A stretch of 64,000 bases of DNA, taken from contig NZ_JAERPO010000002.1 of assembly GCF_016734905.1 (NCBI RefSeq), positions 763,524 to 827,523 on the forward strand, in the 5' to 3' direction. Below, in pieces: positions 41,445-50,936 of the stretch (positions are counted from its first letter, which is position 1; every line of letters starts with the position of its first letter). Position numbers and translations under genes: made by a program. The notes beneath the pieces were generated by a model. That model saw nothing but the letters and a program-made list of their open reading frames with translations. It had not been told where the DNA came from and ran no database searches. Origin of the DNA: Sphingopyxis jiangsuensis (GTDB lineage: Bacteria > Pseudomonadota > Alphaproteobacteria > Sphingomonadales > Sphingomonadaceae).

Positions 41445-43271
41445 GTGGCCACCGTCACCCATGACGAGGCGCTCGCCCACGCCCGACAGTTGCTGAACGG
41501 CGATCCGGTCGCGGCGTTGGCGCAAGCGCGTGCCATTCTCGACATTGTGCCGACCTCGGCGGCGGCGCACCGGATCGCCGCGCATGCGCTACGCGCGCTG
41601 GGGCGCGAGACGGAGGCGCAGGATGCCTCGCTCGCCGCGGTCGGTGCGACGATCCATGACGGGGCCATGGTCGATGCGGCGCTCGCGCTTTCCGAAAACC
41701 GGCTTCCCGATGCCGAGGCAGCGCTGCGCGCGCGCCTGAAGGAGGACGCGACCGACGTCGCCGCGATCCGCATGCTCGCCGAAGTGGCGGGGCGCATCGG
41801 CCGCTATGGCGATGCCGAAAAGCTGCTCGGCCGCGCGCTTGAACTCGCGCCCGGTTTCGGCGCGGCGCGCGCGAATCTGGCGACCGTCTATTACAAGCAG
41901 AACCGCTACGCCGACGCTGTCGCGGCGCTCGATGCGGTGATCGGCGACGATCCCGACAATCCCGCGCACGCCAATCTGAAGGCCGCGGCGCTTGGCCGCA
42001 TCGGCGGTTATGACGAAGCCATTGCGCTGTACGGGCAATTGACCGAGCGCTTCCCCGAACATGCAAAGCTGTGGATGAGCTATGGCCATATGCTCAAGAC
42101 CGTCGGGCGGCAGGACGACAGCATCGCCGCCTATCGTCGCGCCATTGCGAATGATCCAGGGCTCGGCGAAATCTGGTGGAGCCTCGCCAATCTGAAGACG
42201 ATCCGCTTCGATCCCGCCGACCGCGCCGCGATGGAAGCCGCGCTTAGCGCAGCCGAACGCGACGCCGAAGACGGCGGCGGAGCGCGCGACGACGACCGGC
42301 TGCACCTCCATTTCGCGCTCGGTAAAGCCTATGACGATGCCGAAGAACATGACGCCGCCTTTCGCCACTATGCGGCCGGCAATGCGATCCGCGCGGCACA
42401 ACTCGACTATCGCGCCGACGAAACGCGCGCGATCGTCGACGCCGCTATCGCCACCTTCACGTCCGGTTTCTTTGCCGAGCGTACCGACTGGGGCGATCCG
42501 GCGCCCGACCCTGTCTTCATCCTCGGCATGCCGCGCGCCGGATCGACGCTCGTCGAGCAAATTTTGGCGAGCCATTCGGCAATCGAGGGAACGATGGAGC
42601 TTCCCGACATCCCTGCGCTCGCGCTCGGTCTCGGCCGCGCGACGCACGACGAGGGCCGCCGCTGGGTCGAAGCACTCGCCGCCGCGCCGCGCGAAAAAAT
42701 CGCCGAACTCGGGGCGAATTTCCTTCGGGCCACCGCGGTCCAGCGCAAGACCGGCAAGCCATTCTATATCGACAAGCTTCCGAACAATTGGCTCTACGTC
42801 CCGCTCATCCGCCTGATCCTGCCCAATGCGCGCATCATCGACGCGCGGCGACACCCGCTCGATTGCTGCTGGTCGAACTTTCGTCAGCATTTCGCCAAGG
42901 GGCAGGCGTTCAGCTATCGTCTGTCCGACATGGGCGCCTATTACCGCGACTATGTGCGGCTGATGGCCCATATCGACGCGGTCCAACCCGGCCGCGTCCA
43001 TCGCGTGATCCACGAGGAATTGCTCGCCGACCCGGAAGGCGAAGTGCGCGCGCTCCTGTCGTTCCTCGACCAGCCGTTCGAGGAGGCGTGCCTTTCCTTT
43101 CACGCCAACGCGCGCGCGGTCCGCACCGCCTCGAGCGAGCAGGTGCGCCGCCCGATCAATCGCGACGGCGTCGATCAATGGCGCCCCTATGACGCGTGGC
43201 TCGGCCCGCTCAAGGATGCCCTGGGTCCGGTTCTTGCCGCCTACCCCTCCGCGCCTGCGAATTTCGGCTGA
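41445..43271 (+). CDS. TPR protein fused to a sulfotransferase domain
   Basis: A 608-residue two-domain protein. Residues about 1-290 contain tetratricopeptide repeats (for example RYGDAEKLLGRALELAPGF). The C-terminal half is a Sulfotransfer_3 domain with the PAPS-binding loop GMPRAGST (361-368) and a second motif DARRHPLDCCWSNFRQ. It would transfer sulfate from PAPS to an unknown acceptor. The start is a GTG at 41445, with the stop of the DsbA-like gene 8 bp before it. In sphingomonads such proteins often adjoin TonB receptors, as here. Confidence 0.88.
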   Translation: MATVTHDEALAHARQLLNGDPVAALAQARAILDIVPTSAAAHRIAAHALRALGRETEAQDASLAAVGATIHDGAMVDAALALSENRLPDAEAALRARLKEDATDVAAIRMLAEVAGRIGRYGDAEKLLGRALELAPGFGAARANLATVYYKQNRYADAVAALDAVIGDDPDNPAHANLKAAALGRIGGYDEAIALYGQLTERFPEHAKLWMSYGHMLKTVGRQDDSIAAYRRAIANDPGLGEIWWSLANLKTIRFDPADRAAMEAALSAAERDAEDGGGARDDDRLHLHFALGKAYDDAEEHDAAFRHYAAGNAIRAAQLDYRADETRAIVDAAIATFTSGFFAERTDWGDPAPDPVFILGMPRAGSTLVEQILASHSAIEGTMELPDIPALALGLGRATHDEGRRWVEALAAAPREKIAELGANFLRATAVQRKTGKPFYIDKLPNNWLYVPLIRLILPNARIIDARRHPLDCCWSNFRQHFAKGQAFSYRLSDMGAYYRDYVRLMAHIDAVQPGRVHRVIHEELLADPEGEVRALLSFLDQPFEEACLSFHANARAVRTASSEQVRRPINRDGVDQWRPYDAWLGPLKDALGPVLAAYPSAPANFG

Positions 43272-43419
43272 ATCTGGTCGGTTCGCGCGGCACTTCGTTG
43301 CCTTTGGGCAACAGGCGGCGAATTTTTCGACCAATGGTCAGGCGTAGCGACGAACAAAGCTTGCGCTTGCGCTGCGCTGCGTCATTCTTCGTCACATAGA
43401 TGTCATCTGAGGGGGTCTC

Positions 43420-45825
43420 ATGCGAAACGTCACCAAATTGCTGGCCAAGAGCAGCACGATATTGCTCGGCAGCACGATCCTGTGCACGTCGGGAACCGCG
43501 CTGGCGCAGCAGTCGAGCAGCCGCGGCGACGACGACATCGTCGTTACGGCATCGAAGCGCGAAGAAAATCTGCAGGACGTGCCGCTCGCCATCACAGCGA
43601 TCGGCAACGAGCGGCTCAGCGAACTGCAGGTCAAGGAATTCCAGGACGTCGTCAAATTCCTGCCGTCGGTGACGGTTCAGACGCTCGCCCCGGGGTTCAG
43701 CCAGGTCTATTTCCGCGGCGTCGCATCGGGCGAGAATGCCAACCACTCGGCGTCGCTGCCAACGGTCGGCACCTATCTCGACGAAATGCCGATCACGACG
43801 ATTCAGGGCGCGCTCGACATTCACACCTATGACTTGCAGCGCGTTGAGGCGCTCGCCGGGCCGCAGGGCACGCTCTACGGCGCAAGCTCGATGGCGGGGA
43901 CGATCAAGCTCGTCACCAACAAGCCCGACACCAGCGGCACCTATGGCTCGATCGGCCTCGAACTCAACAGCGTCGCGCGCGGCGACATCGGCGGCGTCGC
44001 CGAAGGCTTTATCAACGCTCCACTCGGCGAGCGTGCGGCGCTGCGCCTCGTCGGCTGGTACCGGCACGATGGCGGCTATATCGACAATATCGCCGGATCG
44101 CGCGTCTATCCCTCGCTCGAGGCCGATCAGGGCACGGCGGCGGCAACGCAGGACAATGCCGCCTTCGTCGAGAAAAATTACAACGACGTCGACACCTATG
44201 GCGCGCGTCTCGCGCTCGGCATCGACCTCGACGACGACTGGACGATCCGTCCGACGATCATGGGACAGGTCCAGGAAGCGCACGGCAGTTTCGCACAGGA
44301 ACGCTCGACCGCGGTCACGCGCAAGCTCCAGACGGTCCAGTATAATCCCGAGGACAGCAAGGATAAATGGATTCAGGCGGCGCTGACGATCGAGGGCAAG
44401 ATCGGCAACTGGGACCTGACCGCGACCGGCGGCCATTTGCGGCGCAAGACGACGACCGAGAGCGATTATTCGGACTATGCCTATTTCTATGACGCGCTCT
44501 ACGGCTATGGCGCCTATTTCTACGACAATAACGGTGACCTCGTCAGCCCGAACCAATATATCCAGGGCGTCGATCGCTATAAGCGCAGCTTCGGCGAGAT
44601 CCGCATCGCCTCACCCGCCGACGCACGCATCCGCTTCATCGGCGGGCTTTTCTGGCAGCGGCAGGCCCACAATATCGAGCAAAATTACATCATCGACGAT
44701 ATTGCCGATTCGATCACCGTCACCGGCACGCCGAGCAACATCTGGCTGACAAAACAGCTGCGTATCGACCGCGACTATGCGGCGTTCGGCGAAATCAGCT
44801 TCGACATCACCGACCAGCTGACGCTGACCGGCGGCGGCCGCCTCTATCGGTTCGACAACAGCCTCGTCGGCTTCTTCGGCTATTCGGCCGGTTTCTCGAG
44901 CCGCACGGGCGAAGCGGCCTGCTTCGGTCCCGCGCAGGTTCCCGGATCGCCGTGCACCAACCTCGACAAACGGACCAAAGACACCGACTTCATCCACAAA
45001 CTCAACCTCAACTACAAGATCAACGACGACGCGCTCGTCTATGCGACATGGTCGCGCGGCTTCCGTCCGGGCGGGATCAATCGGCGCGGCACCCTGCCGC
45101 CCTATGGCCCCGACACGCTCGACAATTACGAGATCGGGTGGAAAACCAACTTCGGCCCGGTTCGCTTCAACGGCGCGATCTATCAGGAGGATTGGAACGA
45201 CATCCAGCTGTCCTTCCTCGGCGAAAACGGCCTCACTGAAATCCGCAGCGCAGGCATTGCACGGATTCGCGGGGTCGAGATCGACATCGGCTATCGCCAG
45301 GGTGGCTTCTCGCTCAACCTCGGCGGCAGCTATAATGACGCGACGATCCGGCGTGACTTTTGCGTGATCGCGAACCCGCAATTTGACTGCTCGATCGACC
45401 CGCCGGGGCAGACGAACGACATACTCGCGCCTGCCGGAACGCGCCTCCCCGTCACGCCCAAGTTCAAGGGCAACGCCGTCGCACGCTATGAATGGCCCGT
45501 CGGGTCGATGGACGCCCATGTCCAATTCGCCGTGAACCATGTCGGCCAGCGCCGTTCGGACCTTCGCACCTTCGAAAATGGCATCGTCGGCAACTTCGAC
45601 GCTTACACGACCGCCGATGTCAGCGTCGGGCTGAAGGGCGAAGGGTGGAGCAGCGAGCTGTTCGCGACCAATTTGTTCAACAGCAACGGCGTGATCAACA
45701 GCTCGGTCCAGTGCGGCGAGTCGATCTGCGGCGATCCGTTCGGCGGCAGCAACACCGGCGGCGTCTTTTACGACAATATCATCCGTCCACGCCTGATCGG
45801 GATCAAGGTATCGAAGGATTTCTGA
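43420..45825 (+). CDS. TonB-dependent outer-membrane receptor
   Basis: An 801-residue receptor. A signal peptide ends SGTALAQ, then a short TonB-box-like region (DDIVVTASKREENLQDVPLA, which also starts the plug), the plug domain (about 43-165, including RVEALAGPQGTLYGASSMAG), and a beta-barrel ending in an aromatic Phe (KVSKDF). It imports a ligand energised by TonB; the ligand is not readable. GAGGGG precedes the ATG. The next gene begins a few bases after its stop, so an amino-acid-type permease may share the mRNA. It belongs to the large TBDT set typical of sphingomonads. Confidence 0.94.
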   Translation: MRNVTKLLAKSSTILLGSTILCTSGTALAQQSSSRGDDDIVVTASKREENLQDVPLAITAIGNERLSELQVKEFQDVVKFLPSVTVQTLAPGFSQVYFRGVASGENANHSASLPTVGTYLDEMPITTIQGALDIHTYDLQRVEALAGPQGTLYGASSMAGTIKLVTNKPDTSGTYGSIGLELNSVARGDIGGVAEGFINAPLGERAALRLVGWYRHDGGYIDNIAGSRVYPSLEADQGTAAATQDNAAFVEKNYNDVDTYGARLALGIDLDDDWTIRPTIMGQVQEAHGSFAQERSTAVTRKLQTVQYNPEDSKDKWIQAALTIEGKIGNWDLTATGGHLRRKTTTESDYSDYAYFYDALYGYGAYFYDNNGDLVSPNQYIQGVDRYKRSFGEIRIASPADARIRFIGGLFWQRQAHNIEQNYIIDDIADSITVTGTPSNIWLTKQLRIDRDYAAFGEISFDITDQLTLTGGGRLYRFDNSLVGFFGYSAGFSSRTGEAACFGPAQVPGSPCTNLDKRTKDTDFIHKLNLNYKINDDALVYATWSRGFRPGGINRRGTLPPYGPDTLDNYEIGWKTNFGPVRFNGAIYQEDWNDIQLSFLGENGLTEIRSAGIARIRGVEIDIGYRQGGFSLNLGGSYNDATIRRDFCVIANPQFDCSIDPPGQTNDILAPAGTRLPVTPKFKGNAVARYEWPVGSMDAHVQFAVNHVGQRRSDLRTFENGIVGNFDAYTTADVSVGLKGEGWSSELFATNLFNSNGVINSSVQCGESICGDPFGGSNTGGVFYDNIIRPRLIGIKVSKDF

Positions 45826-45829
45826 TCCG

Positions 45830-47128
45830 CTGACCGCAAATTCGCCGGTCGCGGGGTCCGGGCGCAAGCTCGGCCTCGCGATGGCGATTGCGCTGGTAAT
45901 GGGCAATATGATCGGGTCGGGCGTGTTCCTGCTCCCGGCCAGTCTGGCCCCTTTTGGCTGGAACGGCGTTGCCGGCTGGGCAATCACGATCGGCGGCGCA
46001 CTTGCGTTGGCATTCGTCCTCGCACGGCTCACCGTCGCTTTCCCCGATGCAGGCGGGCCGACGGGATTCGTCGAGCGTGCCTTTGGGCGCATTCCCAGTT
46101 TCATGATCGGCTGGGCCTATTGGGTTTCGGTATGGACCGCGAACGTCACGCTTGCGGTCGCGTCGGTCAGCTTCCTCAGCATCTTTGTTCCCGCATTGAG
46201 CCAGCATCTCGTGCTGTCGACGATTGCGCTGATCTGGCTGGTCACCGCGATCAACTGGCGCGGCGCGCGCGCGGCGGGGCGCTTCCAACTCGCGACGTTG
46301 CTGATCAAGCTCGTCCCGCTGGTCGCGGTCATCATTCTGATCCCCGTGGCGTTTGGGCGCGCCGAGCCCGTGGCAGTCACCCCATTTCCCGCCGAGGGCT
46401 TATCCTTCGCCGCGGTCAGCGGCTCGGCAATCCTGACGCTGTGGGCGCTGTTGGGGTTCGAATCGGCGAGCGTCGCCGCCGACAAGGTCGACACTCCACG
46501 CGTCACCATCCCGCGCGCGACGATGATCGGCACGCTCGCGACGGGCATCCTCTATCTGATCGTCTGTTCGGCGATCGCGCTGATGCTTCCTGCGGCCGCG
46601 GTCGCCCAGTCCGACGCGCCCTTCTCGCTCTTCGTCGAAACCTATTGGGCGCGCGAACCCGCACTGCTCGTCGCCGCCTTCGCCGCAGTGAGCGCCCTCG
46701 GGACGCTCAACGGCTGGACGCTGATTCAGGCCGAGCTTCCCGCAACGCTCGCGCGGCAGGGTTTGCTTCCGGCGTGGTTCGCGCGAACGAACCGCCACGG
46801 CACGCCCGCCACGGCGCTGCTCCTCTCGAGCATGATCGCCACCGCCTGCGTCATCCTCAACGCGAATAAATCGACGAGCGAGATGTTCACCTTCATGGCG
46901 ATCCTCTCGACATCGGTGACGCTCTGGCTCTACCTCGCGTGCGCTGGCGCGGCGCTACGCCTGCGCGTCGCCATCCCTGTCGCGCTGATCGGCCTGACCT
47001 ATGCGCTATGGACGCTGTGGGGCGCTGGCATCGGAGTGAGCGCGCTGAGCATCGTGCTGATGGCGGCAGGTCTGCCGCTTTACTGGTGGACGCGCCACAC
47101 CGCTGCGCGCCCGGCCCCTGCCCACTGA
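45830..47128 (+). CDS. APC-family amino acid permease, probable CTG start
   Basis: About 432 residues, 12 membrane helices. Helix 1 holds the APC motif GNMIGSGVFLLPASL and helix 6 the segment ALLGFESASVAADKV. The first ATG is at 45881, but that would start the protein inside the conserved RKLGLAMAIALVMGN segment. The open frame extends upstream to a CTG at 45830, 4 bp after the TonB receptor stop, with AAGGA 11 bp before it. No ATG, GTG or TTG exists in frame in this stretch. I favour the CTG; the conservative start is 45881. It probably imports an amino acid or amine released by the receptor system. Confidence 0.85.
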   Translation: MTANSPVAGSGRKLGLAMAIALVMGNMIGSGVFLLPASLAPFGWNGVAGWAITIGGALALAFVLARLTVAFPDAGGPTGFVERAFGRIPSFMIGWAYWVSVWTANVTLAVASVSFLSIFVPALSQHLVLSTIALIWLVTAINWRGARAAGRFQLATLLIKLVPLVAVIILIPVAFGRAEPVAVTPFPAEGLSFAAVSGSAILTLWALLGFESASVAADKVDTPRVTIPRATMIGTLATGILYLIVCSAIALMLPAAAVAQSDAPFSLFVETYWAREPALLVAAFAAVSALGTLNGWTLIQAELPATLARQGLLPAWFARTNRHGTPATALLLSSMIATACVILNANKSTSEMFTFMAILSTSVTLWLYLACAGAALRLRVAIPVALIGLTYALWTLWGAGIGVSALSIVLMAAGLPLYWWTRHTAARPAPAH

Positions 47129-47372
47129 GCACTTGCGCCTTCAGGTGAAATCGCCTATCCGCCGCGCCCACCACCCGGACTCGGGCTTTTTTGGAGACGC
47201 AAAGTGTTGGATCGCCGAATTCATCAGGGCTTGAAACCCTGCGGCATCCGCCCGCTGTCGTAGCGCGTTATTCCTGACGCGGCACGCCACGGGCGCTGCC
47301 GCATTTATCAAACCACCATCATCCCCCTTTTCCGACGGTCGCCGCGCGTCCGCCGGTCGCAGGCAGATATTC

Positions 47373-49355
47373 ATGTTGCACGACAGCCATTGCGCGCGCG
47401 CGCTGGCACGCGCCATCGCCACGGAACATCCGGGTCAAAGCAAAACTGGTCGAGCCTTGCTCGGCTGGGTCCGCGCGCGCGCCACGCCGCTTGGATTTGA
47501 TAGCCCGAAGATGGTGAACCGCGCGACCTTGCTCGCTGACCCGCCGATCGCGTCCGAAATGCTACCGGCGGCACGCGAGGATCTGAACCTCATCCAGGCC
47601 AACCGCCTTGCCGATGCGCTCGCGCTGCCGCCGGAGGAGCGCGCCTTGCTGTTGTTTGTAACGGCGCTCGACCGGGCTCCGCTCTCGCGAAGCCTGGGGC
47701 AGCTTGTGGAGAACGAGAAGCTCGACATCGAGACACTCGCGAGCGCCGTAACCGGCATCGCGCCGCACGCGATCCACCGCGCAGAGGTCGTGCGCCTCGA
47801 CCTGGTGGCGCGATGGGGCGCAAAGGACGGAACGCCGCAGCTCGGCCTTCGCTGGGCGTTCGAGCGGTTGCTCGACGCCCGGCCGGGACAACATGCCGAC
47901 CTGCTGGAGGAGCTGCTCGGCCCGCGCCAACCGGCGCGGCACCAGATCGCCGATTTTCCGGTGCAGAAGCGCGACGCCGAACTGGCAATCGCCCTGCTCC
48001 GCGGCGCGCTCGAATCCGGCGCGCGCGGAATCAATGTCCTGATCCACGGACCGCCCGGCACCGGCAAGACCGAACTCGCGCGGACGATCGCAGCTAGCGC
48101 GGGCGCACCGCTTCACGCTGTTGGCGAGGCCGACGACGACGGCGAAGAACCGACACGCGGTGATCGCGTGGCGGCGCTGCGGCTCGCCCTGCGAACGCTG
48201 GAGCAGCGGGGAGGCGCCCTGCTGTTGTTCGACGAGATGGAGGATCTGCTCGGCAATGCGCGCATCGACGCCGGCGGGCAAATTCGCGACCGCGCGGGAT
48301 CGAAGCTGTTCGTGAACAGGTTGCTGGAGGACAATATCGTCCCGGTGATCTGGACATCGAACGCCATCGGCGAAGCCGACCCGGCGATCCTGCGCCGCAT
48401 CAGCTTGACGATCCGGATGGATTTCCCGGGCCGGGCGCATAGTCCGGCAATGCTTGAGCGCGTCAGCACCGAAGAGAATGTCGCGGTCGACCCCGCGCTT
48501 GGCGTTCTCGCGGCCAACGCTCCGGAAACCGCGTCACTCTTTCGCGTTGCGGTTCGCGCAGCGGCGCTCGCTGGAGAAGCGACGAGCGCCCATCGCTTCG
48601 CGGGATCGGTGCTGAGCGCAATGCGCGGACAGGAGGTCGACATCGATGCGCCGCGCGCTTTCGACGAACGCTTGCTGGCAGCCGATACCGACTTGCCGCT
48701 GCTGTTCGACCGGCTGGCCGGCAGCAAGGAAAGCGACTTCTCGCTCTTGTTGACCGGCCCGCCAGGCACAGGGAAGAGCGAGGCCGTCCATGCCCTTGCT
48801 CGGCGTCTCGGGCGCCCTCTGCACGTCAAGCGCGCGTCCGATCTCATGTCGAAATGGATCGGCGAGACCGAGCAGCGGATCGCAGCCGCCTTTGCCAAAG
48901 CCAAGCAGCAAGGCGCGATGCTGTTCTTTGACGAGGTCGATTCGCTGCTGGCGGACCGCGGCGGTGCAACGCAGAGCTGGGAAGTGTCGCAAGTCAACGA
49001 GCTGTTGACGTGGATGGAGTGCCATCCGCTCCCTTTCGCAGCGGCGACCAACCATTCGGCAAAGCTTGACCCGGCTTCGGCGCGGCGTTTCGTATTCAAG
49101 GTCGAAATGCGTCCGCTCGACGCGGCGCGCGCGCGGCTGGCGTTCGGTCATTTCTTTGGCCGCGCCGCGCCCGATACGCTTGACCGGTTGGGCGGGCTTA
49201 CGCTTGGCGACTTTGCGGTCGTGGCCCGCCAGCGCCGCTTTCTGGGTGACATCGATGACGCAGAGCTGATCGCACGCTTGCGGCAAGAGCGTGCAGCACG
49301 CCCATCGATGCCGCAAGCAATCGGCTTCGGTTCACCGCCACTTGGGCGCGAATAG
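47373..49355 (+). CDS. Tandem AAA ATPase of unknown function
   Basis: A 660-residue soluble protein with two AAA modules. Module 1: Walker A GPPGTGKT (226-233), Walker B FDEME (Asp287), and LRRIS as an arginine-finger-like segment. Module 2: Walker A GPPGTGKS (462-469), a pore-loop-like SKWIGETEQ, Walker B FFDEVD (Asp520) and DPASARRF. The N-terminal 200 residues are helical with no domain that I recognise. The second module is closest in style to Cdc48/spastin-type AAA. Proteins of this class remodel or unfold substrates, but no partner is encoded next to it. It overlaps the convergent flavoprotein gene by 24 bp. Confidence 0.85.
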   Translation: MLHDSHCARALARAIATEHPGQSKTGRALLGWVRARATPLGFDSPKMVNRATLLADPPIASEMLPAAREDLNLIQANRLADALALPPEERALLLFVTALDRAPLSRSLGQLVENEKLDIETLASAVTGIAPHAIHRAEVVRLDLVARWGAKDGTPQLGLRWAFERLLDARPGQHADLLEELLGPRQPARHQIADFPVQKRDAELAIALLRGALESGARGINVLIHGPPGTGKTELARTIAASAGAPLHAVGEADDDGEEPTRGDRVAALRLALRTLEQRGGALLLFDEMEDLLGNARIDAGGQIRDRAGSKLFVNRLLEDNIVPVIWTSNAIGEADPAILRRISLTIRMDFPGRAHSPAMLERVSTEENVAVDPALGVLAANAPETASLFRVAVRAAALAGEATSAHRFAGSVLSAMRGQEVDIDAPRAFDERLLAADTDLPLLFDRLAGSKESDFSLLLTGPPGTGKSEAVHALARRLGRPLHVKRASDLMSKWIGETEQRIAAAFAKAKQQGAMLFFDEVDSLLADRGGATQSWEVSQVNELLTWMECHPLPFAAATNHSAKLDPASARRFVFKVEMRPLDAARARLAFGHFFGRAAPDTLDRLGGLTLGDFAVVARQRRFLGDIDDAELIARLRQERAARPSMPQAIGFGSPPLGRE

Positions 49356-50936
49356 CCCCCGGTCGCGGATGATGACTTGGGCGGCATTATGCCCCGGTCC
49401 ACCGGTGACGCCGCCGCCGGGGTGCGTGCCCGCACCGCACATATAGAGGCCCTTGACCGGCCCGCGATAGCCGCCGTGGCCGAGCACGGGGCGCGCCGAC
49501 CAGAGCTGGTCGAGCGTCATATTGCCGTGCATGATGTCGCCGCCGACGAGGCCGAACTTGCGCTCCAGCCCCTTGGGGCTGAGGCGGGTCTGCGCGACGA
49601 TGCTCGCGCGGAAGCCGGGGGCATAGCGTTCGACGGTGCCGATGATCGTGTCGGCCGCGGCTTCCTCCTCATCGTCCCAGTCGCGCCCGTCGGGCAATTC
49701 GGGTGCGAACTGCTGGCAAAAGAGGCTCGCGACATGGCACCCCTCGGGCGCCAGGCTGTCGTCGATCGTCGAGGGGATCAGCATTTCGACGATCGGCGCT
49801 TTCGACCAGCCGTCGCGCTTCGCGTCGAGGAAGGCGCGGTCCATATAGTCGAGCGTCGGCGCGATGATGATCCCCGACTGGTGATGCTCGCCGGGTTCGG
49901 GCAGGCAGGTGAAGCGCGGCAATTCGCTGAGCGCGACATTCATGCGGAAGGTCCCGCTGCCCGCCTTGAATCCCTTCATGCGCCGCGCAAAGTCTCGTGG
50001 GAGGTCGGCGGCGTCCATCATCCGCTCATAGAGCAGCTTCGGACCGACATTGGCGACAACGCGCGCGGCGGCGATCTCCTCGCCGCTGGCAAGCTTGACG
50101 CCAACGGCCTTGCCGCCGTCGACCAGCACCTTCGCGACCGGGCTTTCGAGGCTGATCTCGACTCCGGCATCGCGGCACACCTTCGCCATGATCTGCGTGA
50201 TGGCGCCCATCCCGCCGACGCTGTGCCCCCACGCGCCCTTCTTGCCGTTCACCTCACCGAAGACATGGTGGAGGAGGACATAGGCGCTGCCCGGCGTGTC
50301 GGGGCTCGCATAATTGCCGACGACCGCGTCGAAGCCGAAAGCCGCCTTGACCGCCTCGCTCTCGAACCAACTGTCGAGCATGGCGCGCGCCGACTTGGTG
50401 AAGAGGTCGAGCACATCGCGTTGTTGCTCGACGCTGAGCCCCGCGAAGCGGCGCCCCTGCCGCACGCCGTCGACCAGCGTACGCAGCCCCTCGCCGACAT
50501 TGGGTGGGACGCGGAGCGCGAGGTCGCGAAGCAGTTCGGCGACATTTTCGAGCGCGTCATAATAAGCGGGCAGCGCCTCGGCATCGCGCGCGCTGAACTT
50601 GCGGAACTCGGCCTGCGTGCGTTCGAGCCCACCGCCGAGCTTCAGATAGCCGCCATCCTCCTGCGGAAGGAAATTGCTGATCGGCCGCTCGATCACGCGA
50701 TAGCCGTGATCGGCGAGGCGCATGTCAGCGATGACCTTGGGCTGGAGCAGGCTGACCGTGTAACTCGCGACCGAGTTGCGGAACCCCGGCGCGAACTCCT
50801 CGGTCACCGCGGCACCGCCGACGACATCGCGCGCCTCGACGATGCGCACCTTCAGCCCCGCGCGCGCGAGGTAAAAGGCGCAGACGAGGCCGTTGTGGCC
50901 GGCGCCGATGATCAGCGCGTCATAGGCTTTGGTCAT
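49332..50936 (-). CDS. Phytoene-dehydrogenase-like FAD oxidoreductase
   Basis: A 534-residue flavoprotein. The N-terminal dinucleotide fold is DALIIGAGHNGLVCAFYLA, then VGGAAVTEEFAPGFRNS. The C-terminal FAD motif includes GLYMCGAGTHPGGGVTGGPGHNA. This pattern matches CrtI/PYROXD2-type oxidoreductases rather than true phytoene desaturases. No carotenoid genes are adjacent. TTGGAGC lies 6 bp before the ATG, which forms TAATG with the stop of the upstream Rieske gene, so the two are translationally coupled. It probably acts on the product of that oxygenase, which is inference. Confidence 0.9.
   Translation of the reverse strand: MTKAYDALIIGAGHNGLVCAFYLARAGLKVRIVEARDVVGGAAVTEEFAPGFRNSVASYTVSLLQPKVIADMRLADHGYRVIERPISNFLPQEDGGYLKLGGGLERTQAEFRKFSARDAEALPAYYDALENVAELLRDLALRVPPNVGEGLRTLVDGVRQGRRFAGLSVEQQRDVLDLFTKSARAMLDSWFESEAVKAAFGFDAVVGNYASPDTPGSAYVLLHHVFGEVNGKKGAWGHSVGGMGAITQIMAKVCRDAGVEISLESPVAKVLVDGGKAVGVKLASGEEIAAARVVANVGPKLLYERMMDAADLPRDFARRMKGFKAGSGTFRMNVALSELPRFTCLPEPGEHHQSGIIIAPTLDYMDRAFLDAKRDGWSKAPIVEMLIPSTIDDSLAPEGCHVASLFCQQFAPELPDGRDWDDEEEAAADTIIGTVERYAPGFRASIVAQTRLSPKGLERKFGLVGGDIMHGNMTLDQLWSARPVLGHGGYRGPVKGLYMCGAGTHPGGGVTGGPGHNAAQVIIRDRGLFAPKWR

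Noticed and set aside
20400..49330. An apparent lower-GC block relative to the flanks
   Set aside because: Sampled lines vary from about 55 to 68 percent GC inside and some outside genes (nadB) are equally low, so there is no clean island boundary. A sliding-window calculation would be needed.
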